DNA of 64,000 nucleotides from Marinomonas ostreistagni (GTDB lineage: Bacteria; Pseudomonadota; Gammaproteobacteria; Pseudomonadales; Marinomonadaceae), in the NCBI RefSeq assembly GCF_016888445.1, contig NZ_JAFEKF010000003.1, positions 62,001 through 126,000 on the forward strand, written 5' to 3'. The notes under the pieces are model-generated. The model was given only the letters and a program-made list of their open reading frames with translations. It did not search any database and was not told the origin of the DNA. Positions 8,414-18,010 of the stretch are shown here, in pieces; positions within the stretch are counted from its first letter, which is position 1; every line of letters begins with the position of its first letter. Both the position numbers and the translations under genes were made by a program.

Positions 8414-9790
8414 ATGCCAGCTAAAACGATGGATGAACTCGTTTCCCTGTGTAAGCGTCGTGGATTTATCTTCCAGGCCAGTGAAATCTATGGTGGTATG
8501 CAAGGGGCGTATGATTACGGTCCACTCGGTATCGAGCTAAAAAACAACCTTAAGCAAGCCTGGTGGCGTGCCATGGTATATGAGCGTGATGATGTAGAAG
8601 GCTTAGATGCTGCCATCATCCAAAACAAGCACGTGTACAAATACTCGGGTCACGAAGACACTTTCACTGACCCAATGGTGGATTGCCACGAGTGTAAATC
8701 TCGTCTACGTGCAGACCACATGAAAGACATCAAGGTGTGTGACAACTGTGGTTCTACCAATGTCACTGAGCCGCGTGACTTCAACTTGATGTTTAAGACC
8801 AACGTTGGCCCAATGGTAAACGAAGAGTCTTACACTTACTTGCGTCCAGAAACAGCACAAGGCATCTTCATCAACTTCAAAAACGTTGTCGACTCAACCG
8901 CTCGTGCATTGCCATTTGGTATTGCGCAGATTGGTAAATCGTTCCGTAACGAGATCACACCACGTAACTTTATCTTCCGTGTACGTGAATTCGAACAAAT
9001 GGAGCTGGAATTCTTCTGCAAGCCTGGCGAAGATGAAAAATGGCACCAAACATGGGTCGATTTGCGTACCCAGTGGTGGCTGGATCAAGGTCTTGGCAAA
9101 GACAATATGGAATTCGAATACGTGACCGGTGATGACCTAGCCCATTACTCGAAATCAACTGTGGATATCTTGTACAAGTTTCCACATGGTTTTGAAGAGT
9201 TGGAAGGGGTTGCTAACCGTACGGATTACGACCTTGGCTCACACACCAAAGCACAAGACGAATTTGGTCTGTCGGCAAACGTTAAGAAAAACGAGCACTC
9301 TACCACGAAGCTTGCGGTACGTGATCTTGAAGAAAACAAAATGGTGGTGCCGTTCTGTATCGAACCTTCTGCAGGCCTTGACCGTGGTGTACTAGCGGTA
9401 CTGACTGAAGCATACACAGAAGAAGAGCTAGAAAACGGCTCGACTCGTACCGTGCTAAAACTTAAGCCACACCTAGCGCCAATCAAGGTTGCGGTACTAC
9501 CACTTAAGAAGAACAAGCCTGAGATCGTAGAAGCGGCGAAAAGCATTAAGAACCGCCTACAAAAACTAGGCCTTGGTCGCATCCTTTACGAAAACACAGG
9601 TAACGTTGGTAAAGGCTACCGTCGTCATGACGAAGTCGGCACACCAATTTGTATTACAGTGGATTTCGATACGATTGAGCAAGACGGTGCGCCAGTGACG
9701 ATCCGTCATCGTGACACTATGGAGCAAGAAGTGGTGAATACCGCGGATCTGCCAAGCTTTATCTTGAACTACTTTGTTAATCAAGACTAA
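8414..9790 (+). CDS. glyS: Glycyl-tRNA synthetase, single-chain (alpha2) type
   Basis: 458-aa class II aminoacyl-tRNA synthetase that charges tRNA-Gly. Visible parts: N-terminal motif 1 region ([23 protein letters not shown]), a Cys4 zinc-ribbon-like insert ([23 protein letters not shown]), motif 2 ([17 protein letters not shown]), motif 3 ([13 protein letters not shown]) and a C-terminal anticodon-binding domain. This is the alpha2 enzyme of archaea, eukaryotes and part of the bacteria, not the GlyQ/GlyS tetramer usual in gammaproteobacteria. The frame also opens at GTG 8405, but AAGG at 8400-8403 is ten bases before ATG 8414 and only one base before the GTG, so ATG is preferred. Single-gene unit with its own terminator. 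Confidence 0.95.
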   Translation: MPAKTMDELVSLCKRRGFIFQASEIYGGMQGAYDYGPLGIELKNNLKQAWWRAMVYERDDVEGLDAAIIQNKHVYKYSGHEDTFTDPMVDCHECKSRLRADHMKDIKVCDNCGSTNVTEPRDFNLMFKTNVGPMVNEESYTYLRPETAQGIFINFKNVVDSTARALPFGIAQIGKSFRNEITPRNFIFRVREFEQMELEFFCKPGEDEKWHQTWVDLRTQWWLDQGLGKDNMEFEYVTGDDLAHYSKSTVDILYKFPHGFEELEGVANRTDYDLGSHTKAQDEFGLSANVKKNEHSTTKLAVRDLEENKMVVPFCIEPSAGLDRGVLAVLTEAYTEEELENGSTRTVLKLKPHLAPIKVAVLPLKKNKPEIVEAAKSIKNRLQKLGLGRILYENTGNVGKGYRRHDEVGTPICITVDFDTIEQDGAPVTIRHRDTMEQEVVNTADLPSFILNYFVNQD

Positions 9791-9810
9791 GCCTAATAAG
9801 CAATAGACAA

Positions 9811-9840
9811 AAAAGCCGATACTGAGTATCGGCTTTTTTC
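9811..9840. terminator. Bidirectional terminator between glyS and the rhodanese gene
   Basis: Stem AAAAGCCGATACT/AGTATCGGCTTTT with essentially no loop (a G between arms) and T/A runs on both sides, between two convergent genes. Confidence 0.88.
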
Positions 9841-9854
9841 GTTTCGAGGGAGTG

Positions 9855-10250
9855 TTAATCAAGGCGAGCCAGATTTGAAAGTTGCATCTCGCTCATTCCG
9901 CCGCCGTTATAGACTTCAACAAATCCCATATCAAACAATGCTCGGCGAGCGTGCGCTGCGCGGCTGCCCGTTTGGCAATACACCACGACTGGGTGATTAC
10001 GATCTAGACCAGAGGCGTTAACCTGTAGAGAAGATAACGGCATATTGACGGCATTTTCTAGATGACCGCTATTGAATTCTTGGGCGGTGCGCACATCGAT
10101 AATCGTCGCTCCGCGTTTGATTTCGTCCCATGCAACATCGGCACGCTTAGAAGCGCCTACATTAAAACTGACGATTGCTACGATTGCTGCGATTAAAACT
10201 GCAACGCAGACCTTAAACGGTGTATTAGTGTCCAGAGATAACCTTGCCAT
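9855..10250 (-). CDS. Membrane-anchored rhodanese-domain protein
   Basis: 131 aa. Residues 12-32 form one N-terminal hydrophobic segment (FKVCVAVLIAAIVAIVSFNVG), then a single rhodanese domain with IDVRTAQEFNSGHLENAVNMPL and the active-site loop CQTGSRA, catalytic Cys92. Such proteins move sulfane sulfur or act in thiol redox chemistry; the substrate is unknown. The anchor suggests the domain is at the membrane, probably on the periplasmic side, although charge distribution leaves this open. The start overlaps the end of the upstream esterase-like gene by 26 bp, implying translational coupling. Confidence 0.87.
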   Translation of the reverse strand: MARLSLDTNTPFKVCVAVLIAAIVAIVSFNVGASKRADVAWDEIKRGATIIDVRTAQEFNSGHLENAVNMPLSSLQVNASGLDRNHPVVVYCQTGSRAAHARRALFDMGFVEVYNGGGMSEMQLSNLARLD

Positions 10251-11130
10251 TATTAGTATCCTTTATTAGGTGGTTAAAAAACTGCTGCGTATCGTCGACG
10301 ATTGGGGCTTTACTGGGTAAAAACCAAACCATGTTGGATACCATGTCTACATGTCCCATTGCTGGGTAAATCTTAGTGCTTACTTGACCGTTTTGTTGCT
10401 CAATTTTGGCGCTGAGACGATCGATATTTTGTCGACCCACCAGTGCATCTTTTCCTCCCCAGAGTAAGAGCATCGGTGGTTCGTTGCCCTCAATAAAGGT
10501 TGTCACCGTCATCTGCGGATAGCGTTCTGGCGGTCCAAAAATGTCCTTTAAATCATCGTCTTCTGGAGTGAAATCATAGGGTCCAGACAGACCAGCAAAT
10601 CCTTTAATCACCTGAGTAGATAGTCCATGTGCCGCTAAGTACTCAGGGTTAGCAGCCAACAATGCACCAATGTGTGCGCCGGCTGAATGTCCCATTACAA
10701 ACATCTGTTGCTCATTACCTTGGTAAGAGCGGATATGGTTAACAGTCCAAGCAATCGCTTGAGCCCCGTCTTCGACAAACGTCGGGAAGGTGACCTCTGG
10801 ATACTTGCGGTAATCAGGAATAACCACTACATAACCTCGATCGACGTACTTTTGCGCAAGGAAGGGATACATATCCTTGTTACCGTCAGTCCAGCGTCCA
10901 CCATAGAAAAACACAATTACAGGGTATGAGGATTGATTTGCCGCATCCTCAGGTATGTAAACATCTAAACGCTGTTGCGCTTCTGTCCCATAAGCAATGT
11001 CTTCAAAGCGCTCTAAGCCGCTCAATTGTGCGGGAAGATTCGCCGTCTTGAGGCCGATTTGTGTACAGCCTGAAGAAATCGCAGAGACTGCTATAAGTGC
11101 AAAAGTTGTAAGCTTGATAGCAGTCTCCAA
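10225..11130 (-). CDS. Alpha/beta-hydrolase (BD-FAE/carboxylesterase-like), probable lipoprotein
   Basis: 301 aa. The N-terminal hydrophobic segment ends in AISSGC22, so a lipoprotein is likely, although the -3 residue is Ser rather than the usual Leu. The mature part is an alpha/beta-hydrolase: oxyanion-hole region VIVFFYGGRW (the HGG motif reads YGG), nucleophile elbow GHSAGAH with Ser159, and late acidic and His elements (LLLWGGKDALVG, AMGHVDM). This fits the esterase/lipase family of carbohydrate or small ester hydrolases; the substrate is unknown. It overlaps and is probably co-transcribed with the rhodanese gene. Confidence 0.85.
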   Translation of the reverse strand: METAIKLTTFALIAVSAISSGCTQIGLKTANLPAQLSGLERFEDIAYGTEAQQRLDVYIPEDAANQSSYPVIVFFYGGRWTDGNKDMYPFLAQKYVDRGYVVVIPDYRKYPEVTFPTFVEDGAQAIAWTVNHIRSYQGNEQQMFVMGHSAGAHIGALLAANPEYLAAHGLSTQVIKGFAGLSGPYDFTPEDDDLKDIFGPPERYPQMTVTTFIEGNEPPMLLLWGGKDALVGRQNIDRLSAKIEQQNGQVSTKIYPAMGHVDMVSNMVWFLPSKAPIVDDTQQFFNHLIKDTNNGKVISGH

Positions 11131-11288
11131 AAAGTGAGGTCATGAGATTGTCTTACATTGTTTTACGTGCACAGTTTTATGGCGGATCACAATTAATTAG
11201 AAAATAATCACAACTATTTACATTTAGCATTGGAAGTTAACGAAGCTGCCCCATATAAGGACGCCATATGCACTATTAAGGAGTTGCT

Positions 11289-12026
11289 ATGAATCCCACG
11301 ATTGAGTTACTTAATAGCCACCGCTCGATCCGCAAGTACAAATCACAGCCTTTGCCACCAGGGGCACTCGAATCCTTCATCAAAGCAGGACAGGCAGCCT
11401 CTAGTAGTAATCATGTGCAAGCATGCAGTGTGATTCGAGTACAAGATCCGAGTAAACGCGCACAGCTGGCACACTTGGCTGGGGATCAGGCCTATATTGA
11501 ACAAGCCGCGGAGTTCTTGGTGTTTTGTGCCGATATGAAGCGCAACACTGAGGCGGCGGCGAGCACCGGTATTGAGCCAACCCTAGGGATGACTGAGCAG
11601 CTGATTGTCGCCACCGTAGATGTGGCCTTGTTTGCGCAAAATGTCGCCATTGCCGCCGAATCTGAAGCTTTAGGGATCGTTTATATTGGTGGCATTCGTA
11701 ATAATCCCTCTGCAATCAGTGAGTTACTTAATTTGCCCGAGCAAGTCTACCCTGTATTTGGCATGTGCATTGGTTACCCAGATCACCAGCCTGAAGTGAA
11801 GCCACGCCTGCCTTTAGAGGCTGTGCTCATGCAAGACAGCTACCAAGAGCACGAGCAAGCCGAGCAAGTGGCGTATTATGATCAGCAGATGTCGGAGTAT
11901 TACCAAGCGCGCACTGGTGGTAATAAAACGTCTAACTGGTCACAAAGTATGGCGCCTATGTTTGGTGGTAAGCTGCGCCCCCACATGCGCGACTTTTTAA
12001 TTGCCCAAGGCTTTACTATGAAGTAG
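11289..12026 (+). CDS. nfsA: Oxygen-insensitive NADPH nitroreductase NfsA
   Basis: 245-aa flavoprotein of the nitroreductase superfamily, close in length to E. coli NfsA (240 aa). It reduces nitroaromatics, quinones and chromate with NADPH via FMN. Typical segments: LLNSHRSIRKYKSQPLP at the N-terminus, QAASSSNHVQACSVIRV, VATVDVALFAQNVAIAAESEALGIVYIGGIRNNP and MCIGYPDHQPEVKPRLPLEAVL. ATG start preceded by AAGGAG at seven bases. Monocistronic in appearance, ending before the strong tRNA promoter. Confidence 0.93.
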   Translation: MNPTIELLNSHRSIRKYKSQPLPPGALESFIKAGQAASSSNHVQACSVIRVQDPSKRAQLAHLAGDQAYIEQAAEFLVFCADMKRNTEAAASTGIEPTLGMTEQLIVATVDVALFAQNVAIAAESEALGIVYIGGIRNNPSAISELLNLPEQVYPVFGMCIGYPDHQPEVKPRLPLEAVLMQDSYQEHEQAEQVAYYDQQMSEYYQARTGGNKTSNWSQSMAPMFGGKLRPHMRDFLIAQGFTMK

Positions 12027-12079
12027 GGCCGCTGCGGTGTTAGCTACTTGATTTATTAGCTAATTCTTTGTTGAGTTGC

Positions 12080-12108
12080 TTGGCAAGCTAACGTTTGCTG
12101 GCTATAAT
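12080..12108 (+). promoter_or_regulatory. Strong sigma70 promoter of the CAT-anticodon tRNA
   Basis: -35 TTGGCA (12080-12085), 17-bp spacer, -10 TATAAT (12103-12108), then a GC-rich discriminator GGGCGCC. Such discriminators are typical of stringently controlled stable-RNA promoters. Confidence 0.8.
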
Positions 12109-12121
12109 GGGCGCCGCTTTC

Positions 12122-12198
12122 GGGCCTGTAGCTCAGTTGGTTAGAGCATCCGACTCATAATCGGCAGGTCCCCAGTTCAAGTCTGGGCAGGCCCACCA
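12122..12198 (+). tRNA. tRNA with CAT anticodon, probably tRNA-Ile2 (lysidine type)
   Basis: 77-nt cloverleaf including encoded CCA. Acceptor stem is GGGCCTG/CAGGCCC and the T arm carries GTTCAAG. The anticodon is CAT at 12156-12158 within CCGACTCATAATCGG. It is not the initiator (G1-C72 pair). Between elongator Met and Ile2, the C4-G69 and C5-G68 pairs and the CGACTCATAATCG anticodon arm match E. coli tRNA-Ile2 better than its tRNA-Met, so Ile2 is favoured; elongator tRNA-Met remains possible. Confidence 0.9.
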
Positions 12199-12204
12199 TA
12201 TAAG

Positions 12205-12234
12205 AAAAGGTCGTCATTATGACGGCCTTTTTTT
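12205..12234 (+). terminator. Terminator of the tRNA gene
   Basis: Stem AAAGGTCGTC/GACGGCCTTT (one G-U pair) with loop ATTAT and a seven-T run, seven bases after the tRNA CCA end. Confidence 0.88.
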
Positions 12235-12348
12235 ATGTCTGCTTGATATAGCGCAAGTCACAAAATTTTTTAGCCCATTATTTGCCTACTTTTTGTTAAT
12301 GTCCCATGCTTAATAGAGCTAAGCATCAAACAAATAGGGAGTATTGTT

Positions 12349-14334
12349 GTGCTAAAGAAATTGAAAATAGCCCACGCCATCATACTGGTTGGGCTGGTTC
12401 CACTCATACTTGCCATCGTTTTAGCCTTCGCTTTAGGTTCAAACCTCTTTAACAGTATTCAAGATGCCCAGCGCGCTAAAGATGTCGTTGTGTTGTCTGA
12501 AAAACTAGATGCTATTGCGCACAACTTTGCGGTTGAGCGCGGTCTTTCAGCGGGCTTTCTTGGCTCTCAAGGCGCCAAAGGGCACGCGGAATTAGAGAGT
12601 CAACGCCAGTTAGCCGATGCGGCGCAGCAAGCGTTAGCAGATCTAAGTGCAAGCGATTTTGAACAGCTCTCTGCCACGGAACTTGAGCAAATCAAAGTTC
12701 CCATTTTAGCGTTACTGCAAGATAAGCAAACCGTACGTCAGCGCGTGGACGCGCTGTCTCCAGAAAACGGTGCTTTTGCTTTCTATTCCAGTGTAAACGG
12801 CAAGACGCTACACATTTTGCAGCGCAGTATTATGATGGTCGATGAACATGAAATCGTGCAAAGCTTATCAGCGCGGTTAAGTTTATTGTGGATGAAAGAG
12901 CGTATTGGCCAGTATCGTGGCGCTTTAAATGGTGCCTTTGGGGCCGGTCAAATTAGCGATAAGCGTTATTTGGATGTGATTGGCTACATTGATAACGAAG
13001 CCATGTGGGAAGCGACGTTTAAAGATGTGGCGTCAGCGACGGTACAGCAACAGTTAGCTTCTGCTAAGCGCTCTAGCGAGTGGCAAAGTGTTACACAAGT
13101 TCTTAGTGACGTAGAGCAAACCACAGACTTAAGCAATTTAACTGGCCCCAATGATTGGTTCGCTAGAGCGACGGCCAAGATTGGTTTGGTAAAGGCGATT
13201 TCAGATAATCTAGGCGCTGCGGTGGCTGCTCGTGCTAACCAATTGCAGCAACAAACTAACATTATTTTTTACGGCACCATTATTGCCGTTGTCGTGGTGG
13301 TTTTATTGGTGGCACTGATTTTAAGCAGTGTTCTTAAGTCGGTTTCTACACGCCTAAAACAGGTGCATCAGGCGCTCGAATCAGTTGGCGAAAACAAAGA
13401 TTTTAGTGTCGCTTTGACCGCGACAACACAAGATGAGTTAGGTCTTATGATGGTGGAACTTAACAATCATCTAAGCCATTTATCACAAACCTTTTCCATG
13501 CTGGCCACGAAATCTACTGAGTCTGGGGCGAGTATGGATGAGTTAATCAAGCAGGCTCAAACGGCAGTAAAAGAAACCCAAGATCAGTTCGCTCGTACCG
13601 ATCAGATTGCGGCTGCAATCGAAGAAATGTCGTTGACCAGCAATACTATCTCTTCAGATATGCAAGAGGCTGCTAAGGCCACCGAAACCATGCAGACTCG
13701 TGCCAATGAAGGACGTGTGGGTGTGCATGCGATTCAAGCATCGATCAAAAGCCTGAGCACTGAGGTGCAAGGGGGCTACGATTCGGTCGAACAAGTGACC
13801 ACTCAAACGGAACAGATCGCATCCATCTTGCAGACGATTGAATCGATTGCCGAGCAGACTAACTTACTGGCATTGAATGCGGCCATTGAGGCGGCTCGTG
13901 CGGGTGAGCAAGGGCGTGGCTTTGCGGTGGTGGCGGATGAAGTGCGTAGCCTAGCCCAGCGCACGCAAGACTCCACAGAAGAGATTCGAGCCATGATTGA
14001 AACGCTGGTGAGCTCTGGTAAAAAAGCATTAGGCGCGATGGAGACCTGCTCTAGCATGGCGACCCATACTAACACTGAAGTCATCAAAAATGCTGAAATG
14101 ATCGAGGCGTTATTGGCGTCCGTCGATCAGATCAACATGACTATTGAGCGTGTAGCGACGGCAGCTGAAGAGCAGTCCCAAGTGACCGAAGATATCAACC
14201 AAAACGTGCAGGTAGTGCGAGAGCGCTCGGATCATATCTTAGATGTGGTACGCCTGACACAAAGCGAAGCGAAAACCACTCAAGATCGTTTCTCCGATGT
14301 GCTGAATGAAGTGTCATCCTACAAGCTTCGTTAG
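12349..14334 (+). CDS. Methyl-accepting chemotaxis protein with NIT-type sensor
   Basis: 661 aa. One N-terminal membrane span (about 8-30), then a helical periplasmic region (about 35-295) with [19 protein letters not shown] and [21 protein letters not shown], resembling NIT (nitrate/nitrite-sensing) domains. A second span (about 305-325) leads to HAMP and the cytoplasmic coiled coil with the MCP hairpin tip [32 protein letters not shown]. It signals through CheW/CheA to the flagellar motor; the ligand is unverified. GTG start chosen because AGGGAG ends seven bases upstream and no closer ATG fits. No other chemotaxis gene is adjacent. Confidence 0.92.
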   Translation: MLKKLKIAHAIILVGLVPLILAIVLAFALGSNLFNSIQDAQRAKDVVVLSEKLDAIAHNFAVERGLSAGFLGSQGAKGHAELESQRQLADAAQQALADLSASDFEQLSATELEQIKVPILALLQDKQTVRQRVDALSPENGAFAFYSSVNGKTLHILQRSIMMVDEHEIVQSLSARLSLLWMKERIGQYRGALNGAFGAGQISDKRYLDVIGYIDNEAMWEATFKDVASATVQQQLASAKRSSEWQSVTQVLSDVEQTTDLSNLTGPNDWFARATAKIGLVKAISDNLGAAVAARANQLQQQTNIIFYGTIIAVVVVVLLVALILSSVLKSVSTRLKQVHQALESVGENKDFSVALTATTQDELGLMMVELNNHLSHLSQTFSMLATKSTESGASMDELIKQAQTAVKETQDQFARTDQIAAAIEEMSLTSNTISSDMQEAAKATETMQTRANEGRVGVHAIQASIKSLSTEVQGGYDSVEQVTTQTEQIASILQTIESIAEQTNLLALNAAIEAARAGEQGRGFAVVADEVRSLAQRTQDSTEEIRAMIETLVSSGKKALGAMETCSSMATHTNTEVIKNAEMIEALLASVDQINMTIERVATAAEEQSQVTEDINQNVQVVRERSDHILDVVRLTQSEAKTTQDRFSDVLNEVSSYKLR

Positions 14335-14361
14335 CAAGATAGACAGATAAAAGAGAAAGCT

Positions 14362-14398
14362 AAATAGCCCTTAGCCATACGGCTAGGGGCTATTTTTT
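14362..14398. terminator. Bidirectional terminator between the NIT chemoreceptor and rhlE
   Basis: 15-bp stem AAATAGCCCTTAGCC/GGCTAGGGGCTATTT (one G-U pair) with loop ATAC and T run, between convergent genes; its right arm overlaps the last codons of the helicase gene. Confidence 0.85.
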
Positions 14399-15682
14399 GG
14401 CTTTTGCAAAAGGGTTTGAGCGCAGGCTAGGACCTTGGCTGAGCTCTGGTTTTGCAGGCTCAGCTGCCTTTTGTTTAGCTTTGGCGTTAGGGGGAGTGCT
14501 CTGTTTAGGCGCTTTTTTCTGGCTGCGTGGGTGACTATCAGGTACGCGGTGTTCGGCTTCAAAGCCTGGGATTTCTTTACGCGGGACACGCTGCTTAAGT
14601 AGTGCTTCGATGGCGCGTAAACTGTCAACTTCGTCAGCGCACACTAGGGATACAGCTCGCCCTTCGAGTCCGGCACGACCGGTGCGGCCAATTCGGTGAA
14701 TGTAATCTTCTGCCACATGGGGTAAATCGACATTGATCACCACAGGCAAGCCTTCGATGTCTAAACCGCGGGCGGCCACATCGGTGGCGACTAGATACGC
14801 TAACTTGCCATCTTTGAAGGACTTTAAGGCTGAAAGGCGTGCATACTGTGGCTTGTCACCGTGCATGGCAACGGCGTCAAAGCCTTCTGCCTGCAGAATA
14901 TCGGTGACTTCGTCGGCACTGCGTTTGGTTTTGGTGAAGATTAGCGCCTGCTGCCAATGTTGGCGTCTTAATAGCTCGGCGAGTAACTCAGGCTTGCGCA
15001 CTTTGTCGACGGTGTAGATTTGGTGGCGAACAGTGGTGGCTACCTTGTTGCTTTGCGCGATGGAAATGGCTTCAGGGTCGTTCAGCCAAACCTTGGCAAG
15101 TTGCTTGATTGGATCAGAGTAAGTGGCAGAAAACATCGCGCTTTGACGGCCTTTAGGCAGTCTTGCCAGCAGTTTATTAAGCGCTTCTTCAAAGCCTAGA
15201 TCCAGCATACGGTCGGCTTCATCCAATACTAAGTAGCGTAGTTCATCGAAGGCGACCGCATCTTGCTCCATGAGGTCTAATAGACGACCTGGGGTGGCCA
15301 CGAGAATATCGGTGCCGCGCTGTAAACCATTGATCTGTGCATAGGCTTTGACGCCACCAAAGACCGTTTGACTGCGTAATCCAAGGCCTTTGCTGTATTG
15401 ACGCACACTCTCACCGATTTGGCTGGCTAATTCACGTGTCGGCGCTAAGATTAATGCACGTACTTGCTTGGCAGGGGCTCGCTCTGTACCTTGCAGAAGA
15501 TGTAAGATAGGCAAGGTAAAGGCAGCAGTTTTACCGGTGCCCGTTTGTGCTGCGGCCAATACATCTTTGCCATTTAACAAGGTTGGAATGGCTTGGGATT
15601 GGATCGCTGTAGGCGTTTGGTAGCCAAGTTGTGCAAGCGTTTCAAGTAGGTGCTCAGTTAAGCCAAGCTTTGCAAAAGTCAT
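14390..15682 (-). CDS. rhlE: DEAD-box ATP-dependent RNA helicase, RhlE-like
   Basis: 430 aa. All helicase motifs are visible in order: Q motif (FAKLGLTEHLLETLAQLGYQTPTAIQ), I (AQTGTGKT), Ia (PTRELASQI), II (DEAD), III (SAT), V (ARGLDIEGLP) and VI (HRIGRTGRAG). A basic, low-complexity tail of about 60 residues follows, as in RhlE proteins that remodel RNA and help ribosome maturation and the degradosome. The frame can also start at GTG 15694, but the ATG start gives MTFAKLGL, the usual RhlE N-terminus. Neither start has a strong Shine-Dalgarno. Symbol assigned by subfamily resemblance; other DEAD-box paralogues cannot be excluded. Confidence 0.9.
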   Translation of the reverse strand: MTFAKLGLTEHLLETLAQLGYQTPTAIQSQAIPTLLNGKDVLAAAQTGTGKTAAFTLPILHLLQGTERAPAKQVRALILAPTRELASQIGESVRQYSKGLGLRSQTVFGGVKAYAQINGLQRGTDILVATPGRLLDLMEQDAVAFDELRYLVLDEADRMLDLGFEEALNKLLARLPKGRQSAMFSATYSDPIKQLAKVWLNDPEAISIAQSNKVATTVRHQIYTVDKVRKPELLAELLRRQHWQQALIFTKTKRSADEVTDILQAEGFDAVAMHGDKPQYARLSALKSFKDGKLAYLVATDVAARGLDIEGLPVVINVDLPHVAEDYIHRIGRTGRAGLEGRAVSLVCADEVDSLRAIEALLKQRVPRKEIPGFEAEHRVPDSHPRSQKKAPKQSTPPNAKAKQKAAEPAKPELSQGPSLRSNPFAKAKK

Positions 15683-15887
15683 GTCAGTCAACACTTAGAA
15701 TTTGGGTGGTCAGAGTTACTGAAGCTTTTGCCACCCATGGGTAGCAGAAGTTGTTCAATTAGTCAGGATTTAAATTGGTGGTGAATCCTGTGATGCGATA
15801 TTATACGCGATTATAACGTAGGTCATCTTTTCGCGCTGACCGTTTGTTAGAATTTTTCAGGTTGGATCGATAGTTAAGGAAAATGGA

Positions 15888-17090
15888 GTGTCAAATTCTG
15901 ATCAAGTTAGCCAAGTAATTGTTGTTGGCGCAGGGATTGGTGGCTTAACACTGGCTATTGCATTAGCGCGACAAGGCTATCAAGTACGTATTTTTGAGCA
16001 GGCTGATGCACTTAGTGAAGTCGGAGCCGGATTGCAGCTTAGTCCAAACGCTGTCAAAGTACTGCGTACTTTAGGGCTTGAGCACGTGCTAAAAGACTAT
16101 GTATACCAGCCTGAAAACGCCGCTATTCGTCATTATCAATCTGGGCGTTACTTCCTCAAATCCGAATTAGGTCTTCAAGCAGAGCAACGCTATGGTGCGC
16201 CTTACTGGCATATTCATCGCGCCGATTTACACGGTGTGCTGGTGCAAGCTTGCTATTCAGCAGGTGTCGAAATTGAGCTTGGCCATAAAGTGCTGGGCTA
16301 TCGCTCTGACAAGAAAAAAGCCACGGTATTACTGGAAAACAAAACCGAATACTGCGACCTAGTGGTCGGTGCAGACGGTATTCATTCTAAAGTTCGCGAA
16401 CTCATGTTAGGCATACAGGCGCCGATTTTTACAGGGCAAGTGGCATGGCGTGGGGTGATTCGTGCCGACCAAATAAAAGGGGTGGAATTAAAACCGGATG
16501 CCACGGTATGGGCTGGCCCAAATCAGCATATGGTGACCTACTATTTGCGTGGCGGCGAGTTCGTCAATTTTGTGGCGGTCGAAGAGCGTGCCGAGTGGAG
16601 TAATGAATCTTGGCGCCAAGAAGGTAAGGTCAGCGAATTGCAAAGCAAGTTCGCTGGCTGGCATCCAGAAGTCACTCGTATGTTGGATGCTTGTGACGCC
16701 ACTTTTATGTGGGCTCTCAATGGTCGTCCTACTTTACCCAAATGGTCTGATCAGCGCGTGGTATTGCTAGGTGATGCCTGTCATCCGATGTTGCCATTTA
16801 TGGCGCAAGGCGCAGCAATGGCGATCGAGGATGCCTATGTGTTGTCGCAGTTGCTAAGCAAACACGACTACCCGACCGCGTTTACGCAATACGAAACCAT
16901 TCGTAAGCCTCGAACCAGTGCCATTCAAAAGCTATCTCGTGAAAACGCCGGCCTCTACCATATGCATGGCGGTATGTTAGGGCAGGCTAAACTTGAGGCG
17001 CTTGGCGTGGTGTCTAAATTTGCTGGTGGCCTTATCAAAGGCAAACTTGATAGCGTCTATGGCTACGACGTGACCAGCCTTTCTATGTAA
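15888..17090 (+). CDS. FAD-dependent aromatic-ring monooxygenase (salicylate/3-hydroxybenzoate hydroxylase-like)
   Basis: 400 aa, flavoprotein hydroxylase family. Rossmann FAD site VVGAGIGGLTLAIALARQGYQVRIFEQ near the N-terminus, the DG motif VVGADGIHSKVRE at about 160-172 and the second FAD motif GDACHPMLPFMAQGAAMAIEDA near 297. These enzymes hydroxylate aromatic acids with NAD(P)H and O2; the substrate here is unknown and no aromatic-degradation genes lie nearby. GTG start at 15888 is supported by AAGGA seven bases upstream. The EamA transporter follows by 38 bp on the same strand and may be in the same transcript. Confidence 0.87.
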   Translation: MSNSDQVSQVIVVGAGIGGLTLAIALARQGYQVRIFEQADALSEVGAGLQLSPNAVKVLRTLGLEHVLKDYVYQPENAAIRHYQSGRYFLKSELGLQAEQRYGAPYWHIHRADLHGVLVQACYSAGVEIELGHKVLGYRSDKKKATVLLENKTEYCDLVVGADGIHSKVRELMLGIQAPIFTGQVAWRGVIRADQIKGVELKPDATVWAGPNQHMVTYYLRGGEFVNFVAVEERAEWSNESWRQEGKVSELQSKFAGWHPEVTRMLDACDATFMWALNGRPTLPKWSDQRVVLLGDACHPMLPFMAQGAAMAIEDAYVLSQLLSKHDYPTAFTQYETIRKPRTSAIQKLSRENAGLYHMHGGMLGQAKLEALGVVSKFAGGLIKGKLDSVYGYDVTSLSM

Positions 17091-17128
17091 GCCTTAGGGC
17101 TTAGCGACCGATCTTAGGACGTTCCATC

Positions 17129-18010
17129 GTGAACCATTCATCTCAGCTTAGGGCTGAACTGATTCTTGTATTAGTCACCATCATTGCGGCGTTTGGCTGG
17201 ATTTTTTCCAAAGAAGCGTTGGCCGGAATGCCGCCATTATTTTTTATGGGCGTACGCTTTTTGGTGGCAGGCTTCGTGCTACTGTTAGTCGGCGTACGCT
17301 ACTTCCATCACTTAAAGTGGCGTGACATCAAAGGCGCCATATTAATGGGGGCGGTCTTTGGTCTGGCGATGATGGCTTGGATCAAGGGCTTGGATGAAGC
17401 GACTAATTTAGGTGTAGGCGCCTTTATTAATAGCCTTGGTGTGATTTTGGTGCCCGTGTTGGCGCGTTTTTTATTTGCCGAGCGGCCGTCTAAAAATATT
17501 TGGGTGGCGCTCCCCGTTGCGGTGGTTGGGCTTGGCTTTTTAGCGCTTAGTAATGGCATTGCCCTAGAGTGGGGGCAGGTGTATTTCTTTATTGCCGCTT
17601 TACTCTTTGCATTACAGTTTAATCTGCTGACGCGCATGTCGAGTCGTTTGCCAGTGTTGGTGCTGACCACGATTCAGCTGCTCACCGCAGGCGTGTTGCA
17701 CTTGTCGGTCTCGCCGCTGATTGAAACCATTCCGCACGCCATCTCGACGCCTATTTTAGGGTGGTTCTTGGCCAGTGCTTTGATCGCGACGAGCTTGCGT
17801 TTTTTACTGCAAACCTATGGTCAAAGTCTTACGCCAGCCAGTCACGCAGCGGTAATCATGAACCTAGAGCCGGTATGGACCGCCTTGGCTGCGGCGATTT
17901 GGTTTGGCGAACAAATGAGTACGATGCAAATGATTGGCTGTAGTTTGATCTTTGTCGCTATGCTGGTGAGTAAGTGGTCACATATTCAAGCCTTTGTTAG
18001 ACGACGTTAA
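17129..18010 (+). CDS. EamA/DMT-family transporter
   Basis: 293 aa with about ten hydrophobic membrane spans in two homologous EamA halves, e.g. ILVLVTIIAAFGWIFSKEAL at the N-terminus and LTPASHAAVIMNLEPVWTALAAAIWFGE in the second half, a typical EamA signature. Members export amino acids, nucleosides or drugs; no substrate can be named. GTG start with AGGA about ten bases upstream. Its last four bases overlap the end of the convergent TetR gene. Confidence 0.88.
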   Translation: MNHSSQLRAELILVLVTIIAAFGWIFSKEALAGMPPLFFMGVRFLVAGFVLLLVGVRYFHHLKWRDIKGAILMGAVFGLAMMAWIKGLDEATNLGVGAFINSLGVILVPVLARFLFAERPSKNIWVALPVAVVGLGFLALSNGIALEWGQVYFFIAALLFALQFNLLTRMSSRLPVLVLTTIQLLTAGVLHLSVSPLIETIPHAISTPILGWFLASALIATSLRFLLQTYGQSLTPASHAAVIMNLEPVWTALAAAIWFGEQMSTMQMIGCSLIFVAMLVSKWSHIQAFVRRR

